Below, one piece after another: positions 16,481 to 24,169 of a stretch of DNA of 62,329 nucleotides (its first letter is position 1; every line of letters starts with the position of its first letter). A program made the position numbers and the translations under genes. The stretch spans positions 1 through 62,329 of the forward strand of contig NZ_JAVDSL010000006.1 in NCBI RefSeq assembly GCF_031455295.1. The letters run 5' to 3'. The DNA is from Leifsonia sp. 1010 (lineage in GTDB: Bacteria; Actinomycetota; Actinomycetes; Actinomycetales; Microbacteriaceae). A model generated the notes under the pieces. It made no database searches and was not told the DNA's origin. It saw only the letters and a program-made list of their open reading frames with translations.

Positions 16481-17571
16481 GCGGTCACCCCCTCGAGGGT
16501 GCGCTCGACGGTTCCATCGAAGCGGTGTGACGGCAGGTCGTAGCCGAAGTATCCGGGGCCGACCATGGCGAGCGCCTCGGCGCTGTGCCAGCGCGGGTCG
16601 CTGGGCGCGGCGATCACCCGCACCCGCTGGCCGTACCGGAGCCCCTCGGTGGTGATCGGCTCCCCGCTCTCGGCGTCGAGCACGATGATCAGATCGGGAG
16701 TGGTCACGAAGACCTCGTCGCCGGACCGGGCGATCAGGTGCTCGTTCTGGAAGGCGAGGTCGAGCGACGACTCCGCGCCCTCGATGCGGGCGCGTCCGCG
16801 GGCGAACCCGGCCGTGGTGCCGCGTTCCACATCCACCACCTTGCCGGAGAAGAACTCGCGGCCGCCGAGCAGCTCGACGGTCGCCGCGACCGCGTCGGTC
16901 TTCGCCGCGCGGGCGGCGGTGATCCCGGAGCCGATGGCGAGGCAGTGCGTGAGAGACCCGGGGACCAGCGCCTCCCGGGCGACCGCGCCGCTCATCGGGA
17001 AGCCCGAGATCATGATCGAGCAGCCCATCTCGACGCACGCGACGCGGGCGATCCGCTCGGTCCAGTGATTGTCGGCGGTGTTCAGCACGCCGACGTTGCC
17101 CTTCTCGTCGCCGAATGCCAGCGGGGACGCCGTGACGCCGTACAGGGTCGGCAGCACCATCTGCAGCTCGGGGAACGCGCGGCCCATGCCGTCGGCATCC
17201 ACCAGCGGCAGCCCGAGCGCGGCGGCCGCGGCCACCGGGATCGTGGAGTTGACCCCGCCGATCTCGGCGCACGCCACGTGGGTGACCGGCCGGCCGAGGT
17301 AGGTGCCGAGGGCATGGACGGGTGCGATCACCTCTTCGAGGCTGGGTAGCTTCTCGACCATGACGGTCGGGGCGCCCATCATCGCGACGGTCAGCACCAG
17401 GGCGTCGTCGGGCACCTCGTCGAGGGAGACGACGGTCACCGGTCCGTGCTCGGCGAGCGCCTGGGCGGCCAGCAGCGACCCGATGTACGGGTCTCCGCCT
17501 CCTCCGGTTCCGAGCACCGCGGCGCCGCGGGCGAGCTCGGCGATGCGGTCGGCGGTCAGCGTCCAGCTCAT
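16477..17571 (-). CDS. DUF917 family protein, copy 3
   Basis: A 364-aa DUF917 protein that begins SWTLTADRIAELARGAAVLGTGGGGDPYIG. CAEIGGVNSTIPVAAAAALGLPLVDADGMGRAFPEL is the counterpart of the central block in copy 2. The C-terminus has GEPITTEGLRYGQRVRVIAAPSDPRW. The copy 2/copy 3 pair could be a heteromer or two steps acting on related compounds. ATG at 17571 overlaps the hyuA stop (ATGA), so the whole block is translationally coupled. Confidence 0.88.
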   Translation of the reverse strand: MSWTLTADRIAELARGAAVLGTGGGGDPYIGSLLAAQALAEHGPVTVVSLDEVPDDALVLTVAMMGAPTVMVEKLPSLEEVIAPVHALGTYLGRPVTHVACAEIGGVNSTIPVAAAAALGLPLVDADGMGRAFPELQMVLPTLYGVTASPLAFGDEKGNVGVLNTADNHWTERIARVACVEMGCSIMISGFPMSGAVAREALVPGSLTHCLAIGSGITAARAAKTDAVAATVELLGGREFFSGKVVDVERGTTAGFARGRARIEGAESSLDLAFQNEHLIARSGDEVFVTTPDLIIVLDAESGEPITTEGLRYGQRVRVIAAPSDPRWHSAEALAMVGPGYFGYDLPSHRFDGTVERTLEGVTA

Positions 17572-19121
17572 ACCCGCACCTCCATCGCCAGGTCGCCGAC
17601 GGCCTTGACCCGGATGCGGGTCGCGTTGCCGGGCAGGTACGGGATGGGCACCTCGTCGAAGTCGACGATCGCGACCGACGTGGGGGAGGCGCCGGCCGCG
17701 ATCGCCTTGTCCACCGCCTCCGCCCGAACGGCGGCGATGGCCTCCTCGCGGCGGCCGGGCTCGACGGCGTACACCTTGTCGATCTCGCCCCCGACCTGTG
17801 CGATGGATGCGCCGATCGCGTTGGCGACGGCGTAGTTGTCGGGCCGATGCACGGCTCCGAAGATCGGCAGCTCGTCCGGCAGCAGGATCGAGCCGCCGCC
17901 CACCGCGACGACGGGGATGGGGTCGGGGGAGGTGCGCATCCGGTCGACGGCCTCCGCGACGCGTTCGGCGATGCGGTCGAGCACCCGCTGCACGAACGCG
18001 GGGTCGAGGTGGGCGACCTTCGCGGGGTCGCCGATGTCGGCGCGGCCGGCCGCGACGGCGATGTCCGTCGCGGTCAGGGTCGAACCGCCGAAGACGAGGG
18101 CCTCGGAGGTCAGGCGGTAGCCGACCGACTCGGGCCCGACCTCCGCCGTCTCGGTGTCGACGATGGACCCGCCGCCGATGCCGATCGAGAGCACGTCCGG
18201 CATCCGGAAGTTGGTGCGGACGCCGGCCACCTTGACCTCGTTGGCGGTCTCGCGCGGGAAGCCGTTGACGAGCAGGCCGATGTCGGCCGTCGTTCCGCCG
18301 ATGTCGACCACCGCGCAGGTCTCGAGGCCGCTGGTGAGGGCGGCACCGCGCATGGAGTTGGTCGGACCGGATGCGAAGGTGGCCACCGGGTAGAGGCGCA
18401 CGTAGTCCTCGTCCATCAGCGTCCCGTCGTTCTGGCTGAGGAAGATGGGCGCGTCGATGCCCTGGGCGCGCACCGCCGAGGTGAGGCCGTCGACGATCTC
18501 GGAGGCGAGCTCGCGCAGCGCCGCGTTGATGATCGTGGCGTTCTCGCGCTCGAGCAGACCGATGCGCCCGATCTCGTGCGACAGCGAGATGGCGACGCCG
18601 TCGCCCAGCTCGTCGGCGAGGATGGCCGCCGCCTGCGTCTCGACGTCGTGGTTCACGGGCGAGAAGACGGATGAGATGGCCACCGACCGCACGCCGTTGG
18701 CCGCCATGTCCGCCGCGATGCCCTTGAGCTCGGCGACGTCGATCGGCGAGATGGGACGGCCGTCGAACTCGTAGCCGCCGTGCGCCAGGTAGCTCCGGCC
18801 GCCGATCGCACTGATGAGCGACTCCGGCCAGTCCACCAGCGGGGGAAGGGCGCGCGTGGCGGGCAGGCCGAGGCGGAGGGCCGCGGTGGGCGCGAGCCGC
18901 TTCGCCTCGACGAGCGCGTTGATGAAGTGCGTGGTGCCGATCATCACCGCGTGGATGTCGTCGCCCCGGAAGTCCCGCGCCGCCCGCAGCGCTTCGATCG
19001 CGCTCACGATGCCGCTGGTGACATCCGGGCTCGTCGAGTTCTTGACGCCGGCCAGGGTGGTCCGTCCGTCCATGAGCACTGCGTCGGTGTTGGTGCCGCC
19101 GACGTCGATGCCGATATGCAT
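17568..19121 (-). CDS. HyuA-type hydantoinase/oxoprolinase subunit
   Basis: A 517-aa ATP-dependent amidohydrolase-type protein. The N-terminal Hydant_A_N domain carries the phosphate loop GIDVGGTNTDAVLMDG; the main hydantoinase A domain has ATIINAALRELA, SGPTNSMRGAA, VVDIGGTTADIGLLVNG and IGIGGGSIVD. HyuA proteins usually act with a HyuB partner, but no hyuB gene is in this cluster; the DUF917 proteins take that position. ATG at 19121. The operon order permease, HyuA, three DUF917, PucR suggests uptake and ring-opening of a hydantoin- or purine-like compound. Confidence 0.9.
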   Translation of the reverse strand: MHIGIDVGGTNTDAVLMDGRTTLAGVKNSTSPDVTSGIVSAIEALRAARDFRGDDIHAVMIGTTHFINALVEAKRLAPTAALRLGLPATRALPPLVDWPESLISAIGGRSYLAHGGYEFDGRPISPIDVAELKGIAADMAANGVRSVAISSVFSPVNHDVETQAAAILADELGDGVAISLSHEIGRIGLLERENATIINAALRELASEIVDGLTSAVRAQGIDAPIFLSQNDGTLMDEDYVRLYPVATFASGPTNSMRGAALTSGLETCAVVDIGGTTADIGLLVNGFPRETANEVKVAGVRTNFRMPDVLSIGIGGGSIVDTETAEVGPESVGYRLTSEALVFGGSTLTATDIAVAAGRADIGDPAKVAHLDPAFVQRVLDRIAERVAEAVDRMRTSPDPIPVVAVGGGSILLPDELPIFGAVHRPDNYAVANAIGASIAQVGGEIDKVYAVEPGRREEAIAAVRAEAVDKAIAAGASPTSVAIVDFDEVPIPYLPGNATRIRVKAVGDLAMEVRV

Positions 19122-19165
19122 GTTGTGTCGCTTTCTGTGGTGATGGGGCGGTTCGGGAGCTGGGC

Positions 19166-20551
19166 TCAGTTGGAGGCGACGGCCTCGGGGCCGGAGGGGG
19201 CGTCCGCCGCGGGTGCCGTCGTCGCTTCGTCCGCACCGGCCGGAGCCTGGATGGTGGTGGCTCGGCCGACGCCGCGGACCCAGCCGAGCTTGCCGGCGAT
19301 CGTGTAGAGCACGATCGAGAGCAGCAGCGACCAGATGGCGGGGATGCCCCAGGTCACGAAGTAGCCGACCAGCGAGGAGACCAGCCACACGACCAGGGTG
19401 ACGGGGACGATCCGCGGTGCGTGCTCGGGGAGGCGGCCGGAGGCCCGGGTGGCGTCGAGGTCGCCGCGCCAGCGGCGGACGAAGAAGTACTCGGCGACTA
19501 TGATGCCGGCGATCGGCGGGAAGGCGACGCCGAGGATCGTGAGGAAGCCGGTGAACTGGGCGAGGATGCCCGCGGCGGCGAGCACGGAGCCGACGATGCC
19601 GAGCACGATCGTCGTGGTGACGCGGTGCAGGTTCTTCGAGATCGCGGTGGAGATGAAGTTGACCAGTCCGAGCGTCGACGAGTACAGGTTCCAGTCGTTG
19701 ATCTTCAGCGTTCCGGTGATGACGATGATGAGCCCGACGAAGCCGATCGACGAGGTCACGATCGCGACGATGTCGCCGCTCGCCGCCGCGTGGGCGAGCA
19801 GCACGCCGGCCAGGCCGATGACGAACTCGCCGAGCGTCACGCCCAGCACCGTCTGCTTGACGACGTCGGCCCGGCTGCGGTTGAACCGCGTCATGTCGGC
19901 CGTGATGATCGCGCCGACGATGAGGCCGCCCGCGACGATCCCGGTTCCCTGCCAGACCGACATCGTCGGACCGGGCGCGGGCGACGTCAGCAACTCGCCG
20001 AGCGGGTGCTTGCTGAGCTCGCTGATGATCGACCAGCCGACGAGGATGAGGAACAGCGGGACGGTGATGTTCGCCAGCCATTGCATCCCGACGAAGCCGC
20101 ACGCGACGATGGCGGTGACGGCCAGGCCGAACAGCAGGCTCCAGACCCACACCGGCATGACGCCCGGCATGAGCACGTTCAGCGACTGGGCGGAGATGGC
20201 GGACTGGATGCCGAACCAGCCGATGAGGCTGATGCCGATCGCGAGGCCGACGAGGGAGGCGCCGATCTCGCCGAAGCCGGTCCAGCGGGCCAGGAGGGCC
20301 GTGTTCAGCCCCTCCTTCTGCCCGATGATGCCGACGATGCACATGATCACCTCGAGGATGATCGAGCCGAGGAGCAGCGCGAGCGCCGCTTCGCCGAAGG
20401 TCATGCTGTAGCCCAGGGTCGCCCCGAGCAGGAACTGCGAGAGAGCCGAGACCTGACCGAAGCGCTGCACCGCGATCCCGAACCACGGCTTGCGCGCGTC
20501 GGGGGTCACACGGGAGAGGGCGAAGTCGTCGGCATGAGCTGTGCGTGCCAT
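19166..20551 (-). CDS. NCS1-family (CodB-like) nucleobase permease
   Basis: A 461-aa membrane transporter with about 12 helices. The family blocks are QFLLGATLGYSMTFGEA near helix 1, FGIQSAISAQSLNVLMPG, and ITADMTRFNRSRADVV in the loop after helix 6. NCS1 carriers import cytosine, purines, allantoin or hydantoins with H+ or Na+. ATG at 20551 with AAGGA 6 nt upstream; the longer ORF enters the hairpin region and is rejected. An Ala/Glu-rich hydrophilic tail (about 25 aa) ends the protein. It heads the DUF917 operon and is expected to import its substrate. Confidence 0.9.
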   Translation of the reverse strand: MARTAHADDFALSRVTPDARKPWFGIAVQRFGQVSALSQFLLGATLGYSMTFGEAALALLLGSIILEVIMCIVGIIGQKEGLNTALLARWTGFGEIGASLVGLAIGISLIGWFGIQSAISAQSLNVLMPGVMPVWVWSLLFGLAVTAIVACGFVGMQWLANITVPLFLILVGWSIISELSKHPLGELLTSPAPGPTMSVWQGTGIVAGGLIVGAIITADMTRFNRSRADVVKQTVLGVTLGEFVIGLAGVLLAHAAASGDIVAIVTSSIGFVGLIIVITGTLKINDWNLYSSTLGLVNFISTAISKNLHRVTTTIVLGIVGSVLAAAGILAQFTGFLTILGVAFPPIAGIIVAEYFFVRRWRGDLDATRASGRLPEHAPRIVPVTLVVWLVSSLVGYFVTWGIPAIWSLLLSIVLYTIAGKLGWVRGVGRATTIQAPAGADEATTAPAADAPSGPEAVASN

Positions 20552-20622
20552 TGGGTGTCCTTCATACGGGTGGAGGGGGACGGTTGCCCGAAACCGTAGC
20601 TGCGCCCTCGCCCGCCACGGAA

Positions 20623-20666
20623 TGTGCACCCCGCACGACTTCGCCCCGCCCCTGTGCACTTCGCAC
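20623..20666. promoter_or_regulatory. Twin GTGC-N5-GCAC sites upstream of permease operon
   Basis: TGTGCACCCCGCAC (20623-20636) and TGTGCACTTCGCAC (20653-20666) are repeated exactly 30 bp apart. Each contains a GTGC-N5-GCAC palindrome. They lie 72-115 bp upstream of the permease ATG; a TACGGT -10-like box sits between them and the gene. This is the best candidate operator for the PucR regulator of the operon (inference). Confidence 0.55.
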
Positions 20667-20683
20667 ACCCTCCGCCCCCGCCG

Positions 20684-20743
20684 TCGAGTCCGCAAACTTT
20701 GCAGACGCCGCGCCGTCGCGATGTGCAAAGTTTGCGGACTCGA
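20684..20743. repeat. Long hairpin, family B copy 2
   Basis: The core arms are 20 nt and match perfectly (20684-20703 and 20724-20743); weaker pairing extends outward. The core includes GAGTCCGCAAACTTTGCA. It lies 30 bp beyond the M20 peptidase stop, so it can end the csoR-macro-M20 transcript before the permease operon promoter. Confidence 0.8.
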
Positions 20744-20773
20744 TGGTGGGCGGAGGGGCGGATTGGAGGTGGG

Positions 20774-22099
20774 TCAGGAGGCGCGGAGCAGGTGGGTGTA
20801 GACGGCGATGCCGCGGCGCCAGGTGGCGACGTGGATGCGCTCGTCGCGCGCGTGCAGCGCGCCCCGCTCCTCGGCGCTCAGCTCGAACGGGGTGAACCGG
20901 TAGACCGCGTCGCAGATGCCGGTGAAGTGCCGGCTGTCGCTCGCGCCGAGCATGATGTACGGCGTCACCACGGCGCGCGGGTGCACGGCTCCGATCGCGG
21001 TCGCGAGACGGTCCCACTCGGGGCCGTCCGCGGGGGAGACGGGGGACGGCTCGCTCGCGTCGACCGCCTCCACCCGGACGGCGTCGTCGCGGATCGCCCG
21101 GCGGATGTGGTCGAGCGTCTCGGCGACCGACGACCCGACCGCGATCCGGGTGTTGACCACGGCCTCCGCCCTCTCGGGAAGCGCGTTCGCGGCGAGGCTC
21201 CCGCGCAGCTGCGTCACGGCGGTCGTGGTCCGCACGATCGCCCGCGTCTCGTCGCTGAGCCGGCCGAACACGACACGCAGCGCGGGCTGCAGCCGGCGGG
21301 CACGCGTGAAGACGGCGCGCAGGGGACCGGTCGCGTGTGCGCCCAGCGTCTCCACCATCCGCAGGTTCGTCTCGGTCAGGCGGGCGGGGAACGGCCGGTC
21401 GTTGAGGCGGGTGATGGCGCGCGCGAGCCGGACCGTCGCGGTCGTCTTCGGGGGAGTGGAGGCGTGACCGCCGATCTGCTCGACGGTGAGCCGTACGCTG
21501 GTGATGCCCTTCTCGCTGACGCCGATCACCGCGATGGGCTTGCTCACGCCCGGGAAGACGCGTTCGACGACGGCGCCGCCCTCGTCGAGGACGAGTGCCG
21601 GGCGGATGCCGCGCTCGGCGAGCACCGAGGCGATCGTCCGCGCTCCCGAGCCGACGGTCTCCTCGTCGTGTCCGAAGCTCAGGTACACGTCGTTCGCCGG
21701 CTGGAACCCCTCCCGCACCAGCGCCTCCACCGCCTCCAGGATCGCGACGAGCGCGCCCTTGTCGTCGATCGCCCCGCGCCCCCACAGCAGCTGCTGCTCG
21801 CCCGAGCCGGTCAGCTCGGCGGCGAAGGGCGGATGCGTCCAGCCCTCCTCGGTCGCGGGAACCACGTCGTAGTGCGCCATGAGAACGGTGGGCGCCCCGT
21901 CGCTCCGGCCGCGCCAGCGGTACAGCAGGGAGTGTCCGTGCCGCTCCTGCTCCAGGGCGCCGTGCAGGGCCGGGTAGAGCTGCGGCAGCGTGGCGACGAA
22001 CTCGTCGAACACCGCCCAGTCGGTCTCCTCGACGGCGTTGCGGGACATGGTGGGGATGCGCAGCAGAGCCCGGACGCGGTCGAGTGCTTCCGCGGTCAC
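20774..22099 (-). CDS. M20-family metallopeptidase (carboxypeptidase S-like)
   Basis: A 441-aa di-zinc exopeptidase or amidohydrolase. Metal ligands are in MAHYDVVPATEEGWTHPPF (His and Asp), WGRGAIDDKG (bridging Asp), GHDEETVGSGA (catalytic Glu pair) and near the C-terminus DSRHFTG. The dimerisation domain includes GGHASTPPKTTATVRLARAI. No signal peptide, so cytoplasmic. GTG start at 22099 overlaps the stop of the macro-domain gene (GTGA). The substrate is likely a peptide or N-acyl amino acid; which is not evident. Confidence 0.92.
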   Translation of the reverse strand: MTAEALDRVRALLRIPTMSRNAVEETDWAVFDEFVATLPQLYPALHGALEQERHGHSLLYRWRGRSDGAPTVLMAHYDVVPATEEGWTHPPFAAELTGSGEQQLLWGRGAIDDKGALVAILEAVEALVREGFQPANDVYLSFGHDEETVGSGARTIASVLAERGIRPALVLDEGGAVVERVFPGVSKPIAVIGVSEKGITSVRLTVEQIGGHASTPPKTTATVRLARAITRLNDRPFPARLTETNLRMVETLGAHATGPLRAVFTRARRLQPALRVVFGRLSDETRAIVRTTTAVTQLRGSLAANALPERAEAVVNTRIAVGSSVAETLDHIRRAIRDDAVRVEAVDASEPSPVSPADGPEWDRLATAIGAVHPRAVVTPYIMLGASDSRHFTGICDAVYRFTPFELSAEERGALHARDERIHVATWRRGIAVYTHLLRAS

Positions 22100-22632
22100 T
22101 CGCCGGCCGCTTCCCGGAACGCGTCGAACGCCTCGTCGGAGAAGAGGACGAAGCGCACGTGCTCGACCGAGCCGACCCCGGAGGACAGCACGGCGCGGAC
22201 GGTACTGATGGCGATGCGCGCCGCGTCATCCATCGGCCAGCCGTAGACGCCGGCCGAGATCGCGGGGAAGGCGACGCTGCGGGCGCCGAGCTCGCGGGCG
22301 ACGCGGAGGGACGAGCGGTAGGCGTTCTGCAAGAGAGGGGTGCGGTCCTCGCTGCTCGACCAGACCGGCCCGACCGCGTGGATGACCCACTTCGCCGCGA
22401 GGTCGCCTGCGGTCGTCGCGACGGCCTGGCCGGTGGGCAGGCCGTCCGGGAGGGTCGTCGCGCGGAGCTCGCGCGTGGCCTCCAGGATGGCGGGTCCACC
22501 GCGGCGGTGGATGGCGCCGTCGACCCCACCGCCGCCGAGGAGCGAGCTGTTGGCGGCGTTGACGATCGCATCGACGGTCTCGTCGGTGATGTCGCCGCGG
22601 ACGATGCGGATGAGCTCTTCGCGGTCACTCAT
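22096..22632 (-). CDS. Macro domain protein (O-acetyl-ADP-ribose deacetylase type)
   Basis: A 178-aa single macro domain that binds ADP-ribose and probably removes ADP-ribosyl or acetyl groups. The signature blocks are present: RGDITDETVDAIVNAANSSLLGGGGVDGAIHRRGG at the N-terminus, AIHAVGPVW-like VIHAVGPVW, and FPAISAGVYGWP for the diphosphate loop. This is the MacroD/YmdB-like type. It is 9 bp downstream of the CsoR-like gene and overlaps the M20 gene, so the three form an operon. Why a metal-type repressor leads a macro-domain gene is unclear. Confidence 0.93.
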   Translation of the reverse strand: MSDREELIRIVRGDITDETVDAIVNAANSSLLGGGGVDGAIHRRGGPAILEATRELRATTLPDGLPTGQAVATTAGDLAAKWVIHAVGPVWSSSEDRTPLLQNAYRSSLRVARELGARSVAFPAISAGVYGWPMDDAARIAISTVRAVLSSGVGSVEHVRFVLFSDEAFDAFREAAGE

Positions 22633-22641
22633 GCGCTGCGC

Positions 22642-22920
22642 CTAGCCGCGGTTGTTGGAGAGCTCGTACACCTTGAGCAGCTCGACGATCGCGTCGTCCC
22701 GTGCGCTGCCGCCCTCCTCGAACATCTCGGAGACGTGCGTGCGGAGGTGGTTCTCGACCAGCAGCTTGTTGAGCGAGCCGAGGGACTTCTGGATGGCGAG
22801 GGACTGCGTGATGATGTCGATGCAGTAGTCCTCGTTCTCGATCATCTTCTCGAGGCCCCGGAGCTGGCCTTCGAGGATGCGCGTGCGGTGCAGCGCCCGC
22901 TTCTTGATGTCTGCGATCAC
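22642..22920 (-). CDS. CsoR/DUF156-family metal-sensitive repressor, C-H-H variant
   Basis: A 92-aa four-helix regulator. It contains HRTRILEGQLRGLEKMIENEDYCIDIITQ, the family core. At the copper ligand positions of M. tuberculosis CsoR (Cys36, His61, Cys65) the equivalents by spacing are Cys33, His58 and His62, so the third ligand is His. GTG start at 22920 lies 6 nt behind a TATCCT -10 box. Two G-tract palindromes lie upstream. It may sense copper, another metal or a reactive sulfur or aldehyde species. It heads the operon with the macro-domain and M20 genes. Confidence 0.88.
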   Translation of the reverse strand: MIADIKKRALHRTRILEGQLRGLEKMIENEDYCIDIITQSLAIQKSLGSLNKLLVENHLRTHVSEMFEEGGSARDDAIVELLKVYELSNNRG

Positions 22921-22926
22921 CCCCTC

Positions 22927-22962
22927 AGGATAGCCCCGGACGGCGCATACCCGGCCGGGGTA
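22927..22962 (-). promoter_or_regulatory. csoR-like promoter and candidate CsoR box
   Basis: On the minus strand TATCCT (plus positions 22927-22932) is the -10 box 6 nt before the GTG. TACCCGGCCGGGGTA (22948-22962) is a near-palindrome with C/G tracts flanked by TA, the general form of CsoR operators, and would overlap the -35 region. Confidence 0.55.
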
Positions 22963-23018
22963 CGCCGCCCGGTTCGCGCAGCGCATCTCGACGGCGTGTG
23001 CGCGCGGTGGACAGACAA

Positions 23019-23067
23019 GTATCCCCCTAATGGGGGGCGTGTGTGGACATACCGGTGGGTCTATCCT
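23019..23067. promoter_or_regulatory. Second C/G-tract palindrome before the RbsD/FucU-like gene
   Basis: GTATCCCCCTAATGGGGGGC (23019-23038) is an inverted repeat with long C and G tracts, resembling the CsoR-type box near the csoR gene. A TATCCT -10 candidate (23062-23067) follows, about 45 bp before the TTG start of the plus-strand gene. It may link that gene to the CsoR-like regulator. Confidence 0.4.
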
Positions 23068-23113
23068 CCACGTAGGGGTTGAGAAATATTCGTTTAACAG
23101 GAAAGGCCCGACT

Positions 23114-23542
23114 TTGCTGAAGAACCTCAGCCCGCTGCTGTCCGGTGCGCTCTTGAGCGCGCTCGACGCGATGCATGATGGCGCGACGCTTACCCTCGTC
23201 GGCAGCGGCTACCCGGAGGACAAGATAACAACGCCCGTCGTTCACCTCGGTGACGACGTCACGACTGAGGCCGCCGCCGAGGCGATCCTCTCCGTGTTCC
23301 CGCTCGACCAGGACGATGCATCGCCGATCGTGTTCCTCGACCTCACCGACGAACCCTACGACGTACCCGACGTCGCGTTCGCCGTGAACGGGATCGCATC
23401 CGACGCCGAACTCCGTCGAGTCCCGATGACCCGCCTCGAGCTCGAACCGTTCCTCGAGCTCGCCCGAAACTCCAGCGTCACGGTCCGTGTCGGATCCGAC
23501 GCGCCGCCCTGCGCATTCCTGTTCCGCCGCGGAGTGCTGTAG
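23114..23542 (+). CDS. RbsD/FucU-like protein with altered active site
   Basis: A 142-aa protein. The start MLKNLSPLLSGALLSALDAMHDGATLTLVGSGYP resembles FucU (L-fucose mutarotase), where the same region has MGHGDE and DAHFP. Here those read MHDGAT and GSGYP, so the expected catalytic His and Asp positions are shifted or lost. A true mutarotase is doubtful. TTG at 23114 is chosen because GGAAAGG stands 7 nt upstream; the upstream ATG frame (23030) begins in the regulatory palindrome. The AT-rich leader (23080-23100) is unusual here. Confidence 0.68.
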   Translation: MLKNLSPLLSGALLSALDAMHDGATLTLVGSGYPEDKITTPVVHLGDDVTTEAAAEAILSVFPLDQDDASPIVFLDLTDEPYDVPDVAFAVNGIASDAELRRVPMTRLELEPFLELARNSSVTVRVGSDAPPCAFLFRRGVL

Positions 23543-23569
23543 CCGACAGCGACCCGCACCACACAGCGT

Positions 23570-23612
23570 CGCCCGCCCGACCGGAGAGAACGTCTCCGCC
23601 ATCGGGCGGGCG
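23570..23612 (+). terminator. Hairpin after the RbsD/FucU-like gene
   Basis: CGCCCGCCCGA (23570-23580) pairs perfectly with TCGGGCGGGCG (23602-23612). An inner GGAGA/TCTCC stem (23583-23597) stacks within the loop. There is no T-run after the outer stem, so it is a plausible but atypical terminator. Confidence 0.5.
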
Positions 23613-23651
23613 CACCATTTCCGGCATCCGGGTGCGTAGAGTTGACTCCCG

Positions 23652-23999
23652 ATGCCCGCACCCCACACTCCGCAGCAGCCCGCCTTCAACCGCGCCGCGC
23701 TGGTCCCCGGCCTGCTCGGGGCGATCGTGCTCCTCGCCGGCCTCGCCCTGATCGGCGGCGAGTGGTACCTGTACGTGCGCTACGCGGTCAGCATCCTCGC
23801 GCTCATCCTCTGCGTCTTCGCCGGACAGGCGCGGATGTGGTGGTGGTTCGCGGGCCTCATCCCGCTCGCCGTGGTCTGGAATCCGGTCTGGCCGCTGCCG
23901 CTCGACGGCGTCGCGCTGCAGGGCCTCTCGATCGCGGGAGCCGTCGTATTCGTCGCGGCGGCGGTCACGATCAAGATCCCCGCAGACACGCGTCGCTGA
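23652..23999 (+). CDS. Small four-helix membrane protein
   Basis: A 115-aa protein, mostly hydrophobic: helices at about residues 15-33, 38-56, 62-76 and 86-108. Tryptophan-rich central part (MWWWFAGLIPLAVVWNPVWP). It resembles small actinobacterial membrane proteins of the DUF6804 sort, but I am not certain. A TAGAGT -10 box (23637-23642) is 9 nt before the ATG, without an obvious Shine-Dalgarno. Stands alone between a hairpin and the helicase leader. Confidence 0.72.
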   Translation: MPAPHTPQQPAFNRAALVPGLLGAIVLLAGLALIGGEWYLYVRYAVSILALILCVFAGQARMWWWFAGLIPLAVVWNPVWPLPLDGVALQGLSIAGAVVFVAAAVTIKIPADTRR

Positions 24000-24015
24000 A
24001 CGGCCGGACATCCGG

Positions 24016-24155
24016 TAAAATGGGTGGTGCGCGGCCATCCTGTGTCGCGCTCCCGGCGTCACTCGCGGCGAACACGGTCCACTCGGTACCCGACCTCCCC
24101 GCCCCGCCGGCCTCACGCCCAAACGGCGTCGCACCCTCCGGCAGTGCGCGACGCC
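24016..24155 (+). promoter_or_regulatory. Promoter and leader hairpin of the SNF2-type helicase gene
   Basis: TAAAAT (24016-24021) is a good -10 box and predicts a leader of about 140 nt, long for this window. GGCGTCGC (24125-24132) and GCGACGCC (24148-24155) make an 8-bp stem ending 15 nt before the ATG, just ahead of the GGAGG site. It could influence ribosome access. No known riboswitch was recognised. Confidence 0.45.
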
Positions 24156-24169
24156 TCTCCTGGAGGACC

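Noticed and set aside
24125-24155. Riboswitch in the helicase leader
   Set aside because: Only a simple 8-bp stem is visible, without the conserved core of any riboswitch class I know.
23642-24169. N-terminal extension of the SNF2 helicase
   Set aside because: The in-frame extension overlaps a small membrane protein in another frame and lacks a ribosome site, while ATG at 24170 has GGAGG.
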